64,000 bases of DNA from Xylanibacter brevis ATCC 19188 (GTDB lineage Bacteria > Bacteroidota > Bacteroidia > Bacteroidales > Bacteroidaceae). The number at the start of each line of letters is the position of its first letter. Within the stretch, counting starts at the first letter, position 1. The DNA lies in NCBI RefSeq assembly GCF_000621725.1, contig NZ_JHXM01000001.1, positions 137,297-201,296 of the forward strand, given 5' to 3'. The notes under the pieces were generated by a model that ran no database searches, had not been told where the DNA came from, and was given only the letters and a program-made list of their open reading frames with translations. A program made the position numbers and the translations under genes. Of the stretch, positions 19,706-28,291 are shown one piece after another.

Positions 19706-20779
19706 TTACTCTTTCGTCTGCTCCGGATCCCATGTCACGGGTACATTCTGCAAATAGATGTAGCCAGAATGGTCACCACCATCCAACTTCACGCAGAACC
19801 TCATCACGCCCATGCTCCGTATGGCCTTTGACATGTTCTTATAGCGGGTATTATCATTGAGCACCACGCGCAGCGGTTTTCCCGGCTCAAACGTAAATGC
19901 ATCCGACAGGTTCTTATAAGGCATATACAGGTTGGCATCTTGGTCAATGGCCAGTGTGGGAGCACTACTACCCCAGTTGCTGCCTATTGCCACACGCTTG
20001 AATGGCTGCTTGGGCTTCAGCGTGAGCACCGTATAGATGGTACCAAAACCCTCTTCGGTTGTCTGACCATATACACCTTCCAACTGAATATCCAGCACAT
20101 CGCGCAGCGGATTAATAATCAGAGGAACGCCAACAGGCGGCTGGCTACTCATCTCCAAGTGCACCTTCGGCTCCACATCCCACTGGATGGGCACATCTCT
20201 CAGTTTCACCACCTTCCATTTCGTGTCCTGCGTAGAGAACATATAGTCCACCAGGGCTAAGTGTGTCAACGATCTAGGCACATCCACAAAGCGGCGACTG
20301 TCGTCCAACTTGATACGCACAAAGAAGCCTTCCTGCACATCATAGTTACCAATAATATTCATTTTCTGCTTGTACGCAGTACCCTTTGCATCATAAGCAA
20401 ACGTGTTGCCGGCGTTGCCGTGGTCACCGCCAATACCAAGATTCGTCTGTGGCACCTTCATCTTAACCTTCAACACAGCATACACTTCACCAAACGATGG
20501 CGATGTGGTGCGACCATACACGCCTTCGCACTCCACATCCATATAGTCAGCCAGCGGATTCTCCAGCATACCGCCGCCTTCAATATTCACCTGCACTGTT
20601 CCCTCCGGCAGCTTTGCCGCCTCCGTATTATTCTCACCCACGATAGCATTAGTCACCTCGCTGGCCTTGTCAATGGCATCACCCATCTTCTTCAGCAGTT
20701 TACCAAACTGGGCATTCGCCGGTGTACACATCATGATTCCAAGAACCACAAGTCCGAAAAGTCTCATTAGGTTTCTCAT
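19706..20779 (-). CDS. Exported protein with two tandem copies of an unknown domain
   Basis: Secreted protein of 357 aa with signal peptide MRNLMRLFGLVVLGIMMCTPANA and no recognised family. After a short helical segment (FGKLLKKMGDAIDKASEVTNAI), it contains two homologous segments of about 130 residues. Matching landmarks are NPLADYMDVECEGVYGRTT...FGEVYAVL versus NPLRDVLDIQLEGVYGQTT...FGTIYTVL, and KLRDVPIQWD versus YLQNVPVTWD. The pattern suggests an internal duplication of a beta-rich domain. A minus-strand -7 element TATCTTTG at 20815-20822 leaves a 35-bp leader. The shared upstream region with the divergent gene at 21041 holds GTCAC dyads. Confidence 0.8.
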   Translation of the reverse strand: MRNLMRLFGLVVLGIMMCTPANAQFGKLLKKMGDAIDKASEVTNAIVGENNTEAAKLPEGTVQVNIEGGGMLENPLADYMDVECEGVYGRTTSPSFGEVYAVLKVKMKVPQTNLGIGGDHGNAGNTFAYDAKGTAYKQKMNIIGNYDVQEGFFVRIKLDDSRRFVDVPRSLTHLALVDYMFSTQDTKWKVVKLRDVPIQWDVEPKVHLEMSSQPPVGVPLIINPLRDVLDIQLEGVYGQTTEEGFGTIYTVLTLKPKQPFKRVAIGSNWGSSAPTLAIDQDANLYMPYKNLSDAFTFEPGKPLRVVLNDNTRYKNMSKAIRSMGVMRFCVKLDGGDHSGYIYLQNVPVTWDPEQTKE

Positions 20780-20875
20780 AATCCAAATCTATTAAATGAA
20801 TAATATTCTGTTTGCAAAGATAAACAAAAAACGCTATCATTCTTCCATTTCCCTCATTTTTTTGTCACCGATAAC

Positions 20876-20889
20876 TGTCACAAGTGACA
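20876..20889. promoter_or_regulatory. Possible operator: TGTCAC-AA-GTGACA dyad
   Basis: A perfect 6-bp dyad lies in the 261-bp spacer between two divergent exported-protein genes. Further GTCAC half-sites occur near 20864 and 20933. No regulator is encoded next to it, so binding is speculative. Confidence 0.35.
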
Positions 20890-20964
20890 AGAACGCTCAG
20901 CAAAACATCACATTAAGGACAGAAAGAAGTTTGTCACTTTGTTTGTAATGTTTAACGTTTTATG

Positions 20965-20996
20965 TTTGCATGATACTGAAAAGATATTTATATTTG
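20965..20996 (+). promoter_or_regulatory. Promoter of the S74/T9SS protein gene
   Basis: TTTG (20965-20968), 20 bp, TATATTTG (20989-20996). It leaves a leader of roughly 40 nt before the ATG at 21041. Confidence 0.75.
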
Positions 20997-21040
20997 CAAA
21001 ATAATTCCATACAATAACTAATAACTAAAACTAATCAATC

Positions 21041-22219
21041 ATGAACAAAAGAATTATCTTCAGCGTATTCGCATTGTTATTGTTGTCCGAGTACACTTCA
21101 GCTCAGTTGAAAGTCACATCTGATGGGAAAGTGGCTGTAGCGACAACTACACCATTGTCTTTGGCAAAGCTTACCGTGGGGAGTAATAGCTTCAACAACT
21201 CTCTTTATAACATGGGAACATACTCCCATATTGATGGTTTCCATTCTACTGTCGGTGTTGGCGTTTATGGTTATGGCCATAATACACTCAAGCCTTCTCC
21301 TTGTTTAAGTATTGGCGTAATGGGCGTTGGAGCATCTTCTGCCGGTGGGACAGAGTATGGCGTGCTTGGACTTATCAGCGGTTCTATGAATGGTGCTGGT
21401 GTATTAGGCACGAAGTCTCCGCGAGGATGGAATGTTCCAGGCAGATATGCAGGGTTCTTTTATGGTGACACATACGTTGATGGTTCACTGACTACCGATG
21501 AGGTAATTACTCCATCAGATATGAATCTTAAGGAGAACGTCTCGCTGCTTAGTGATAGAAAGGGGGATGTACTTGATAACATCATGAACATGAATGTTAT
21601 TACATACAATTACAAATATATCTCTCCATCCGAAAGTGAAGGACTTCCCGGTATTGAAGATAACAAGGAGCTATCCTTGGGTTTGAAGGAGGCGGAAACA
21701 GATGCTCGCAAGAGGGCAGCCCAGAAACATTTTGGTCTCTCAGCTCAGGAACTACAGACTATCTATCCTGAATTGGTACGCAAAGGTCAGGATGGAAACC
21801 TCGGTGTAAACTATATTGAGTTGGTTCCCATATTGATTCGTTCTATACAGGAGCTGAAAGCAGAACTTGACGAAGTAAAGGGGAAAGACGATGCCATGCG
21901 CAGAGCATCATCTAATGCAATGGAAGTTGCTTCTATTGCAACCTCAGATGCTATTCTCGAGAAAGCAAAGTTATTCCAGAACACCCCCAACCCTTTCAGT
22001 TCTCAGACACAGATTCACTTCACTCTGCCTGATGATGCAAAAAGTGCATATATCTACATCTTTGACATGACTGGCAAGATGCAGAAACAAATTGCTGTTA
22101 ATTCTTCTATGGAATCTGTCACCATCAATGGCTACGAACTCTCAGCAGGTATCTACCTGTACTCTCTTGTGGTAAATGGTCAAGAAGTTGACACGAAACG
22201 AATGATATTGTCGAAATAG
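21041..22219 (+). CDS. Exported protein with S74 chaperone domain and T9SS sorting domain
   Basis: Secreted protein of 392 aa with signal peptide MNKRIIFSVFALLLLSEYTSAQ. The middle Gly-rich region (about 60-150) resembles phage tail-fibre-type repeats (GVGVYGYG, GVLGLISGSMNGAGVLG). Residues about 165-280 form an S74-type intramolecular chaperone with SDMNLKENV, the usual Ser-Lys dyad context for self-cleavage. Residues about 310-392 are a canonical type A T9SS C-terminal domain (FQNTPNPFSSQTQIHFTLP ... YLYSLVVNGQEVDTKRMILSK). It should cross the outer membrane by type IX secretion. It begins an AT-rich block and is followed 9 bp later by the C1 protease gene, so the two are likely one operon. 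Confidence 0.85.
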   Translation: MNKRIIFSVFALLLLSEYTSAQLKVTSDGKVAVATTTPLSLAKLTVGSNSFNNSLYNMGTYSHIDGFHSTVGVGVYGYGHNTLKPSPCLSIGVMGVGASSAGGTEYGVLGLISGSMNGAGVLGTKSPRGWNVPGRYAGFFYGDTYVDGSLTTDEVITPSDMNLKENVSLLSDRKGDVLDNIMNMNVITYNYKYISPSESEGLPGIEDNKELSLGLKEAETDARKRAAQKHFGLSAQELQTIYPELVRKGQDGNLGVNYIELVPILIRSIQELKAELDEVKGKDDAMRRASSNAMEVASIATSDAILEKAKLFQNTPNPFSSQTQIHFTLPDDAKSAYIYIFDMTGKMQKQIAVNSSMESVTINGYELSAGIYLYSLVVNGQEVDTKRMILSK

Positions 22220-22228
22220 TGTAAGACC

Positions 22229-24154
22229 ATGAAAAAGACATTTATATTCTTGGTATCCCTATTTGTCGTAAGCTATGTCTTTGCAGACGATTGCTTCTCC
22301 TTGCGCAGCTCGGCCAAGCGGACAAGAGGAATGGATATCTGTTTTGAACAATCAAGTAGATATCATATACCAGACCTGAATCAGAAGGTAGGTGGATTCT
22401 CTATTAGTGGCACACTCGTAAAAAAGAGTCCAGAGTATTCCGCCTCTGTTATTCTCAAAGATACTGAAGGAAAGGAATATTTGGTGATGGAATCCTATGA
22501 GGAGCTGAATAGTGATAGCGTCTATATATTTTCCAATTATTGCGACGAGACTGCAATCCTGGATGGTGTAGTTCCAGATAGTCTTATCGTTTATCTTCAC
22601 GATGCAACCTTGACTATTTCCTGTTGTCAGACTTCAAATACGGACAAGCGCCTTCGTGCATCTGCTGTTAATTTGAGGAGAGAGCAACTGAATAGCAAAA
22701 TAGACAGAATAAACGCATATAACAAAGCAAATCGTCGTTTATGGAAAGCTGGAGAGACCGAAATGTCCAAACTTGACTATGCGCAGAGAAAAAAGATTCT
22801 TGGTTTTCCCGACAGCATGTCTACAGGTGGTCTCGAATACTACGTTGGTGGAATCTTTGAATTTGGTCATACAAGGGAAAAAGCTTCCGCAAAGTCGTAC
22901 ACTCCGTATGCAGACAGTTTTGATTGGCGTAATCGGCATGGGAAGAATTGGATGACGCCAGTTAGGAATCAAGGAATGTCGAATTATTGTACTTCTTTTG
23001 CAACAGCTGGATGCGTTGAAGCTATGACGAATTTATTTTTTAACAGAAAGATTATTGATAGTCTGTCTGTTCAAGAACTTGCCAGCTGCTCGTATGAAGA
23101 ACCCCAGGTTTGGTGGGAATTCTCCATATCACCCTATTATACTTTAGAATATGCTAAAAACCATGGAATATACGATGAATTGTCATATCCATTTATAAAT
23201 CACAAAGATAACAACTTAATGTGTAATAGTGATATTATTACCCCAAATGAAGTTATTAGAATAAATGATTATCATTCTGTACTAGGACAAGAGGAAAAAC
23301 TGAAAAACGAGTTAATAAACAAAGGACCACTTCTATCAGGATACAGTACATCAGGAGATCTTCACGCAGTAGTTTTGGTGGGATATGGAACGATACATTG
23401 GGGAGATACTATTCCTATAAAAAGATATATAGAATCTAATAGCGAGTTCCAACCAATAGGAGTGGTTTACGATAGCACTTTAATAGGAAAAACATATTGG
23501 GTCTTCAAAAATAGCTATGGCAAAGAAAATGATCAGGATGGATATAAATATTGCCTATTCCATAATACGAATTTCCTTCCGATGAGCAATTTGACATACG
23601 CGATAGAAACTCCAATATATTCAATGAAGTATTCTAATGACGACATCCTTATAGAAGATGCCGATGGTGATGGTTATTACAACTGGGGTATAGGTCCAAA
23701 ACCTTCTACATGTCCTTCATGGATATATGAATTCCCTGATGGCGACGACTCTGATAGTACGATAGCGACAATGGATTCCTATGGAAATATGATGCCTTTT
23801 GAAAAGCGTGGTAGCATTGATACATGGCCAGGTAGAACTTATTCTGAAAACGAGACGGAGAGCGCCGATCTTATTATAACACATTGGACTGAGGTTAACG
23901 TAACAGGTTCTTTATGTATGCTGGGACGCACCACTGGTATTTATATGAATTATGGTGGCTCTTTGAATATTGATGGCGGTGTTCTTGCCAATGCAGATGT
24001 ACACATGTCGCCAGAAGCATTTCTTAATATTTCAAACGGCGGTAAAATGTATATGCGAAAAGGAGTTGATTTTGAAGTGCCATTAGGATGCTCACTTGAG
24101 ATAACTGAAGGCGAGATTTGTGGACCTTACAAAAAAGATTCCCAGAATCCATGA
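22229..24154 (+). CDS. Exported C1 (papain-like) cysteine protease
   Basis: Secreted cysteine protease of 641 aa. A signal peptide (about 1-19) and a propeptide-like region (20-225) precede the C1 domain, which begins SFDWRNRHGKNWMTPVRNQG. The catalytic Cys254 lies in NQGMSNYCTSF (the usual CGSCWAF motif is altered but Cys is kept), His379 in LHAVVLVGYG and Asn428 in FKNSYGKEN. After the protease come an acidic, putatively calcium-binding stretch (DADGDGYYNWG) and a short beta-rich C-terminal segment (about 530-641). It lacks the KGLYIINGKK tail seen in many neighbours. A decayed copy of its last 55 bp sits at 26834-26890. Base composition is clearly more AT-rich than the flanking housekeeping genes. 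Confidence 0.9.
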   Translation: MKKTFIFLVSLFVVSYVFADDCFSLRSSAKRTRGMDICFEQSSRYHIPDLNQKVGGFSISGTLVKKSPEYSASVILKDTEGKEYLVMESYEELNSDSVYIFSNYCDETAILDGVVPDSLIVYLHDATLTISCCQTSNTDKRLRASAVNLRREQLNSKIDRINAYNKANRRLWKAGETEMSKLDYAQRKKILGFPDSMSTGGLEYYVGGIFEFGHTREKASAKSYTPYADSFDWRNRHGKNWMTPVRNQGMSNYCTSFATAGCVEAMTNLFFNRKIIDSLSVQELASCSYEEPQVWWEFSISPYYTLEYAKNHGIYDELSYPFINHKDNNLMCNSDIITPNEVIRINDYHSVLGQEEKLKNELINKGPLLSGYSTSGDLHAVVLVGYGTIHWGDTIPIKRYIESNSEFQPIGVVYDSTLIGKTYWVFKNSYGKENDQDGYKYCLFHNTNFLPMSNLTYAIETPIYSMKYSNDDILIEDADGDGYYNWGIGPKPSTCPSWIYEFPDGDDSDSTIATMDSYGNMMPFEKRGSIDTWPGRTYSENETESADLIITHWTEVNVTGSLCMLGRTTGIYMNYGGSLNIDGGVLANADVHMSPEAFLNISNGGKMYMRKGVDFEVPLGCSLEITEGEICGPYKKDSQNP

Positions 24155-24200
24155 AACGCAAGGTTTAAGTATATATCTGTAAACGAAACATTATTAGATT

Positions 24201-26840
24201 ATGAATAGAACGATATTACTATTACTGACTTTCTTTGTGCAAATTGTTATTGCACAAACGGGCTACAAGCCCTTGTTGGAAGACGGAAAGGTGTGGACAG
24301 TAAATTCTGGTAATGCAATAGATGAGCCTTTGCGGATGATGAAGTTCGTGGTTGCAGGAGATACTGTTTGTGATGGTGAGACATTCAAGAAAATCAACTG
24401 GGATTATTATGGCATAATGATGCATAGCAATAAATTAGAGCATGTTGATAGCGGGCTATATTGCTTAATGCAGGAAAAGGACAAGAAGATATATGGCAAA
24501 CTGAGGGGAGATAAGAATCCTCGCTTGCTTTATGACTTCAGCATGGAGGTTGGTGACACGATGAAGTATGAAGACCGTTATGACAAGTTGCTTCATCAGA
24601 TATTGTTGACAAAGATCGACACGATAGAAGTAAGGGGGAACTCCTATAGGCGTTTTCATCTTCAAAATCTTGACAGTGGTTACCATGAAGGCTATCAAGA
24701 TGGTCTTCATTCTTACTATTATGAGTGCTCCGATTTCATTTGGGTAGAAGGTATCGGAAGTCCTGTTGGTTTCCTGAATCCATTCCCTTCCCTACCAGAG
24801 TTCTCCATACGTAGTTTCTATTCTTGCTCAGACGACACAGGAGTGTTGTTTTTCAAACATGACTTCTTTACTGATCCCATATCAGAAGCAAATCAGAATG
24901 ATTACATTACCTCAACATATACTCCCATGACAAGCAACAAAGTGGGGACAGGTGCTCCGGTGTTAGCGACATCGGCAAAGACGAAGTCACAGATCAACTA
25001 TAGCAACATCCCTGATAATGCCAGAATAGTCAAGATGACATTCCGTGGATATAACGAGGGCGAGAATGTGACACGCCATGCCAAGGTGTATTTCCTCGAA
25101 ACGTCTCAAGTACTTACACTGGAGACTCCCTTTATATCAACCTCAGATATGACTTGTGTTTTTGACGGAGACTGCGTGATTAAGAAGGGAGGCACTGCCA
25201 CTCAGCACGAGAACATACTGGAAATAGAACTAAGCCAGCCATTTGTCAGTCATGGCAAAGTATTGTATGTCGTCATGGAACTCTCGGGAGAAACCACGGA
25301 CACCGATGTATATTTCGAACAAGATACATATACCAAATGCGCCATGGCTATTAGCGATAACCCCAATGAAGATTTGCCCAATAGCTCTATGCTGGGAAAT
25401 ACGCCAAGCGTTGCTTTTACCATCCAAACCCCTATGCAACATCTCTCTGGACGCGTCGTCGATCAAGACGGACAACCGGTTATTGGAGCAAAGGTACAGA
25501 TGGGACGAGGCGACTATGGTTCGTTTGAAGCCATGTTTGAAGGCACTACTGATGCCACTGGCTACTACGACATCCGGGTGGAGAGCACACAGCCTTACTA
25601 TAGCATTGCTTGTTCTGCGCTGGGGCATCTGCCTTTTTACTGTAGGGGCATAGATTATGACCAACAGGATATTGCCGAGATGAACTTCAGACTATTTAAT
25701 CGTGTGACCTACCCCGCTGGCCAGCGCTGCACCATTGTACTGCCCGTGAAGCCCGACGCCACCGCAGGCCGCTATTACCGGTTGTATGAAGAAGTGGCAG
25801 ACACTTTGTTCTTTATGCGCGAGCCAGAACCAAAGGCAAACATGCCATACCTATTCTTCCCTGAGCGCGACTATCAGGTAGAGGTCAGCAACTTGGATCT
25901 GACGCCAAAAACAGTAGAACCCAGCACTCAAGGAGTTTCGTTCTTCGGTATGTATTATAGCAGTGACGTAGGGATCGTGCATGCAGGCAACTACGGAACC
26001 TTCATCACTGACAGAACGTTAGGATGTTCGCGAGACACGCTTTGCGGACTACATGCATATTTCAATGCCTACATGACCAGTTGGAAAGCTCTTCAAGAAG
26101 AGAACTTCAAGTTCTTTGAGCAGGAGCCTAAGACAGAAGGCTATATCCCGCTATTGAAGGATGGTCGTACATGGAACTACACCAGTGCTACAGGCAATTT
26201 CCGCGAATTCATCGATGGCGACACACTGATAGCAGGTGAGACTTGGAAGAAAGTATTCATTGAGAAACCACTCGGCACACCAGCTGTCTATGAAAAGGCG
26301 ATGCGTGAACAGGGACGAAGAGTATATGCGATGACTCCCCACATCAACAATATCAATGTGGTGAGCTACCTATTTGCCGACTATTCCTTAGACACAGAAG
26401 ATAAACTCGACGGCACGCTATTGCGACTCTTTTGGGATTTTTACAGATTAACCGTGGCTGAGAAAGATTCTATTCAGTCGTGTGGGCGGCTTTATCCGCA
26501 ACTAAAACTAGTGCAACATATTCCAAATGAATCTTCAACGGGCAGCACCACATGGATAGAAGGCATCGGAGGCGATTGTGGCATTTATAATGCCGTGCTG
26601 TGGTCAAACGGTAACTTGGCAGGATTGTTCGACCCCACGGCAGAGCTATTGACTTGCTATGACAGCGATGTGTGCATCTATAATCGCGATGATGTCAGCG
26701 ACAAGACCGATGGAATTATTTCACGCAAACTATTCCATTCACAAGGAGAGGAAGCCATCTTCGACCTCCAAGGCCGTCGCCTCAGTCGCATTCCTGAGAA
26801 AGGGATGTATATTAAGGATGGGAAGAAGTACGTGAAATAA
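24201..26840 (+). CDS. Large exported protein with carboxypeptidase-regulatory-like domain and short sorting tail
   Basis: Secreted protein of 879 aa, function unknown. A signal peptide (about 1-18) precedes a domain starting YKPLLEDGKVWTVNSG (about 22-215). A related domain appears near the C-terminus, YIPLLKDGRTWNYTSATG (about 645-840). Each closes with WIEGIGSPVG or WIEGIGGDCG, so the protein has an internal duplication. Between them lies a beta-sandwich carboxypeptidase-regulatory-like domain (LSGRVVDQDGQPVIGAKV, about 415-490). The C-terminus FDLQGRRLSRIPEKGMYIKDGKKYVK is the short Prevotella secretion tail, nearly identical at DNA level to that of the next gene. The start ATG lies 46 bp after the protease stop. 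Confidence 0.8.
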   Translation: MNRTILLLLTFFVQIVIAQTGYKPLLEDGKVWTVNSGNAIDEPLRMMKFVVAGDTVCDGETFKKINWDYYGIMMHSNKLEHVDSGLYCLMQEKDKKIYGKLRGDKNPRLLYDFSMEVGDTMKYEDRYDKLLHQILLTKIDTIEVRGNSYRRFHLQNLDSGYHEGYQDGLHSYYYECSDFIWVEGIGSPVGFLNPFPSLPEFSIRSFYSCSDDTGVLFFKHDFFTDPISEANQNDYITSTYTPMTSNKVGTGAPVLATSAKTKSQINYSNIPDNARIVKMTFRGYNEGENVTRHAKVYFLETSQVLTLETPFISTSDMTCVFDGDCVIKKGGTATQHENILEIELSQPFVSHGKVLYVVMELSGETTDTDVYFEQDTYTKCAMAISDNPNEDLPNSSMLGNTPSVAFTIQTPMQHLSGRVVDQDGQPVIGAKVQMGRGDYGSFEAMFEGTTDATGYYDIRVESTQPYYSIACSALGHLPFYCRGIDYDQQDIAEMNFRLFNRVTYPAGQRCTIVLPVKPDATAGRYYRLYEEVADTLFFMREPEPKANMPYLFFPERDYQVEVSNLDLTPKTVEPSTQGVSFFGMYYSSDVGIVHAGNYGTFITDRTLGCSRDTLCGLHAYFNAYMTSWKALQEENFKFFEQEPKTEGYIPLLKDGRTWNYTSATGNFREFIDGDTLIAGETWKKVFIEKPLGTPAVYEKAMREQGRRVYAMTPHINNINVVSYLFADYSLDTEDKLDGTLLRLFWDFYRLTVAEKDSIQSCGRLYPQLKLVQHIPNESSTGSTTWIEGIGGDCGIYNAVLWSNGNLAGLFDPTAELLTCYDSDVCIYNRDDVSDKTDGIISRKLFHSQGEEAIFDLQGRRLSRIPEKGMYIKDGKKYVK

Positions 26841-26890
26841 CAGAAGGTGAAATCAGTGGGCCTTACAGAAAAGATTCTCAAAACCCATAA
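26834..26890 (+). pseudogene. Remnant of the 3' end of a C1 protease gene
   Basis: This stretch matches the last ~57 bp of the protease gene ending at 24154 (about 80 percent by eye). It would encode EITEGEISGPYRKDSQ, against EITEGEICGPYKKDSQNP in the intact gene. A one-base deletion near the end removes the matching stop. It overlaps the final codons of the preceding gene in another frame. Confidence 0.65.
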
Positions 26891-26939
26891 GAATTAAGAA
26901 TTACATAATTGCACTTATACACCTATTATTTTACGCATT

Positions 26940-27815
26940 ATGAAGAAAATACTTATACTATCCATTGTATTAAACGTATTCTTCTCCCTAAACATATTTG
27001 GAGAGGGAGAGGGCGTTCTTATTGACGGTCTTTATTATGTATTATTTGAGGAATCTGACGAAGCGATAGTGGCCAATGGGAACAATACGTGGAACGGAGA
27101 ATTGAGAATTCCTGAAAAAATAACCTATAATGAAAAAGACTATACGGTAGCATATATAAAATCGCTGGCCTTTATGAATTGTAATGGGTTAACAAAAGTG
27201 TTCATTCCCTCATCAATCAAGGATATATTGCACGTCTATCAAAATCTGGACAGATATAAGAATCCCTTTATATATTGTATAAATTTAGATTCAATAAACG
27301 TTGATCACGACAACCAGTATCTTACATCACAAGATGGGGTGTTATTCGATAAAGAAAAAAAAGAACTATACGCCTACCCAAGTGGAAATAGCCGAGTGTC
27401 TTACAACGTTCCTGAGGGTACAACAAAAATTTACGATCTAGCCTTTGAGGGAAGTAAGAACTTAGCATGTATTCAAATACCCACTTCTGTGAACAGAATT
27501 GGCGGCAGCGCTTTTGCTGGCTGCACATTAGACGCCCTTGTCATTCATGGCATTCTTAAAGATGATATCACGCAAGACATATTCCAGTATATGGATACAT
27601 CAACGGTAATCTATACTCAAATCTGTCAAATTGAAAAAATCCAAAAGATCTATAAAGGTAAAGTTCTGCCATTATCAGATTATAGTTTGCGGATTTCAGA
27701 ATTGCACCAATTGAAAGGAAATGAGACAATCATCGACCTCCAGGGCCGTCGCCTCAGCCGCATTCCAGAGAAAGGGATGTATATTAAAGATGGGAAGAAG
27801 TACGTTCAGAAGTAG
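26940..27815 (+). CDS. BspA-like leucine-rich repeat surface protein
   Basis: Secreted protein of 291 aa with signal peptide MKKILILSIVLNVFFSLNIFG. Residues about 55-215 contain LRR_5 (BspA-type) repeats, recognisable as AYIKSLAFMNCNGLTKVFIPSSIKDI and IYDLAFEGSKNLACIQIPTSVNRIGGSAFAGC. BspA-like proteins are surface adhesins in oral and gut Bacteroidota; binding partners here are unknown. The C-terminus IDLQGRRLSRIPEKGMYIKDGKKYVQK is the short sorting tail. The protein is short for this family, with few repeats. It is AT-rich like the neighbouring protease region. Confidence 0.82.
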   Translation: MKKILILSIVLNVFFSLNIFGEGEGVLIDGLYYVLFEESDEAIVANGNNTWNGELRIPEKITYNEKDYTVAYIKSLAFMNCNGLTKVFIPSSIKDILHVYQNLDRYKNPFIYCINLDSINVDHDNQYLTSQDGVLFDKEKKELYAYPSGNSRVSYNVPEGTTKIYDLAFEGSKNLACIQIPTSVNRIGGSAFAGCTLDALVIHGILKDDITQDIFQYMDTSTVIYTQICQIEKIQKIYKGKVLPLSDYSLRISELHQLKGNETIIDLQGRRLSRIPEKGMYIKDGKKYVQK

Positions 27816-27844
27816 AACAAAGCCACAATGCCATCGAAAAATGA

Positions 27845-27897
27845 CGGTTTGACGCATGAAAAGTGGCGGTTTGACGATGCAATACCTTTGGTTTGAT
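27845..27897. repeat. 22-bp-period array, core CGGTTTGAC (3 units)
   Basis: Cores CGGTTTGAC at 27845 and 27867 and TGGTTTGAT at 27889 are spaced exactly 22 bp apart with unrelated 13-bp spacers. This is the first part of the 476-bp gap between the BspA-like and GH3-family genes. Confidence 0.7.
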
Positions 27898-27927
27898 GAT
27901 GTCATTCGGTAAGTTTTACTCCGCATC

Positions 27928-28024
27928 CAGCCCCTGAAAAGGTCAAATCCAGGGGCTGGATGCGGTCGTTTCAGCCCCTAGACGCGGTCAGTCCAGGGGC
28001 TGAAAACAGGCTTTCCAGGGGCTG
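27928..28024. repeat. 22-bp-period array, core CAGGGGCTG in alternating orientation (5 units)
   Basis: Cores start at 27928 (CAGCCCCTG), 27950 (CAGGGGCTG), 27972 (CAGCCCCTA), 27994 and 28016 (CAGGGGCTG), each exactly 22 bp after the last. The first two are reverse complements and pair over 14 bp. The 476-bp gap also holds an inverted pair at 28044-28052 / 28076-28084 and two promoters; no gene was seen with confidence. Confidence 0.85.
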
Positions 28025-28158
28025 GAACAGAAATGATTGTTTGGGTTTTAGACTTCAGAACTGCAACTTTCAGACTCTAAAACCACTACTCCTATACTTT
28101 AAAAATAATGCTCCAAGACTCTGGATTGGAAACTCTCCCTCGGAAAATTGCAAATTAA

Positions 28159-28190
28159 TTTGCTTTTTCGCTCACTTAATCGTACCTTTG
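28159..28190 (+). promoter_or_regulatory. Upstream tandem promoter of the GH3-family gene
   Basis: TTTG (28159-28162), 20 bp, TACCTTTG (28183-28190). A near-copy lies about 79 bp downstream. Confidence 0.6.
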
Positions 28191-28238
28191 ACAAAAATGT
28201 CGAAGATACTCACGCTCGACAAAAAAAGAATAAAATTC

Positions 28239-28269
28239 TTTGTTTTGTACTCGCTTATTCGTACCTTTG
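28239..28269 (+). promoter_or_regulatory. Downstream tandem promoter of the GH3-family gene
   Basis: TTTG (28239-28242), 19 bp, TACCTTTG (28262-28269), 22 bp before the ATG at 28292. Surrounding sequence (TCGCTTATTCGTACCTTTGA) closely resembles the upstream promoter. Confidence 0.7.
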
Positions 28270-28291
28270 AAAAATATTAACAAAAGAACAA

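Noticed and set aside
27845..28024. CRISPR array
   Set aside because: The period is 22 bp with a 9-bp core, far too short for CRISPR repeats and spacers; cores change orientation and no cas gene is present.
28198..28281. 27-codon small gene between the two tandem promoters
   Set aside because: It is short, has no recognisable feature and includes the second promoter; coding cannot be supported from sequence alone.
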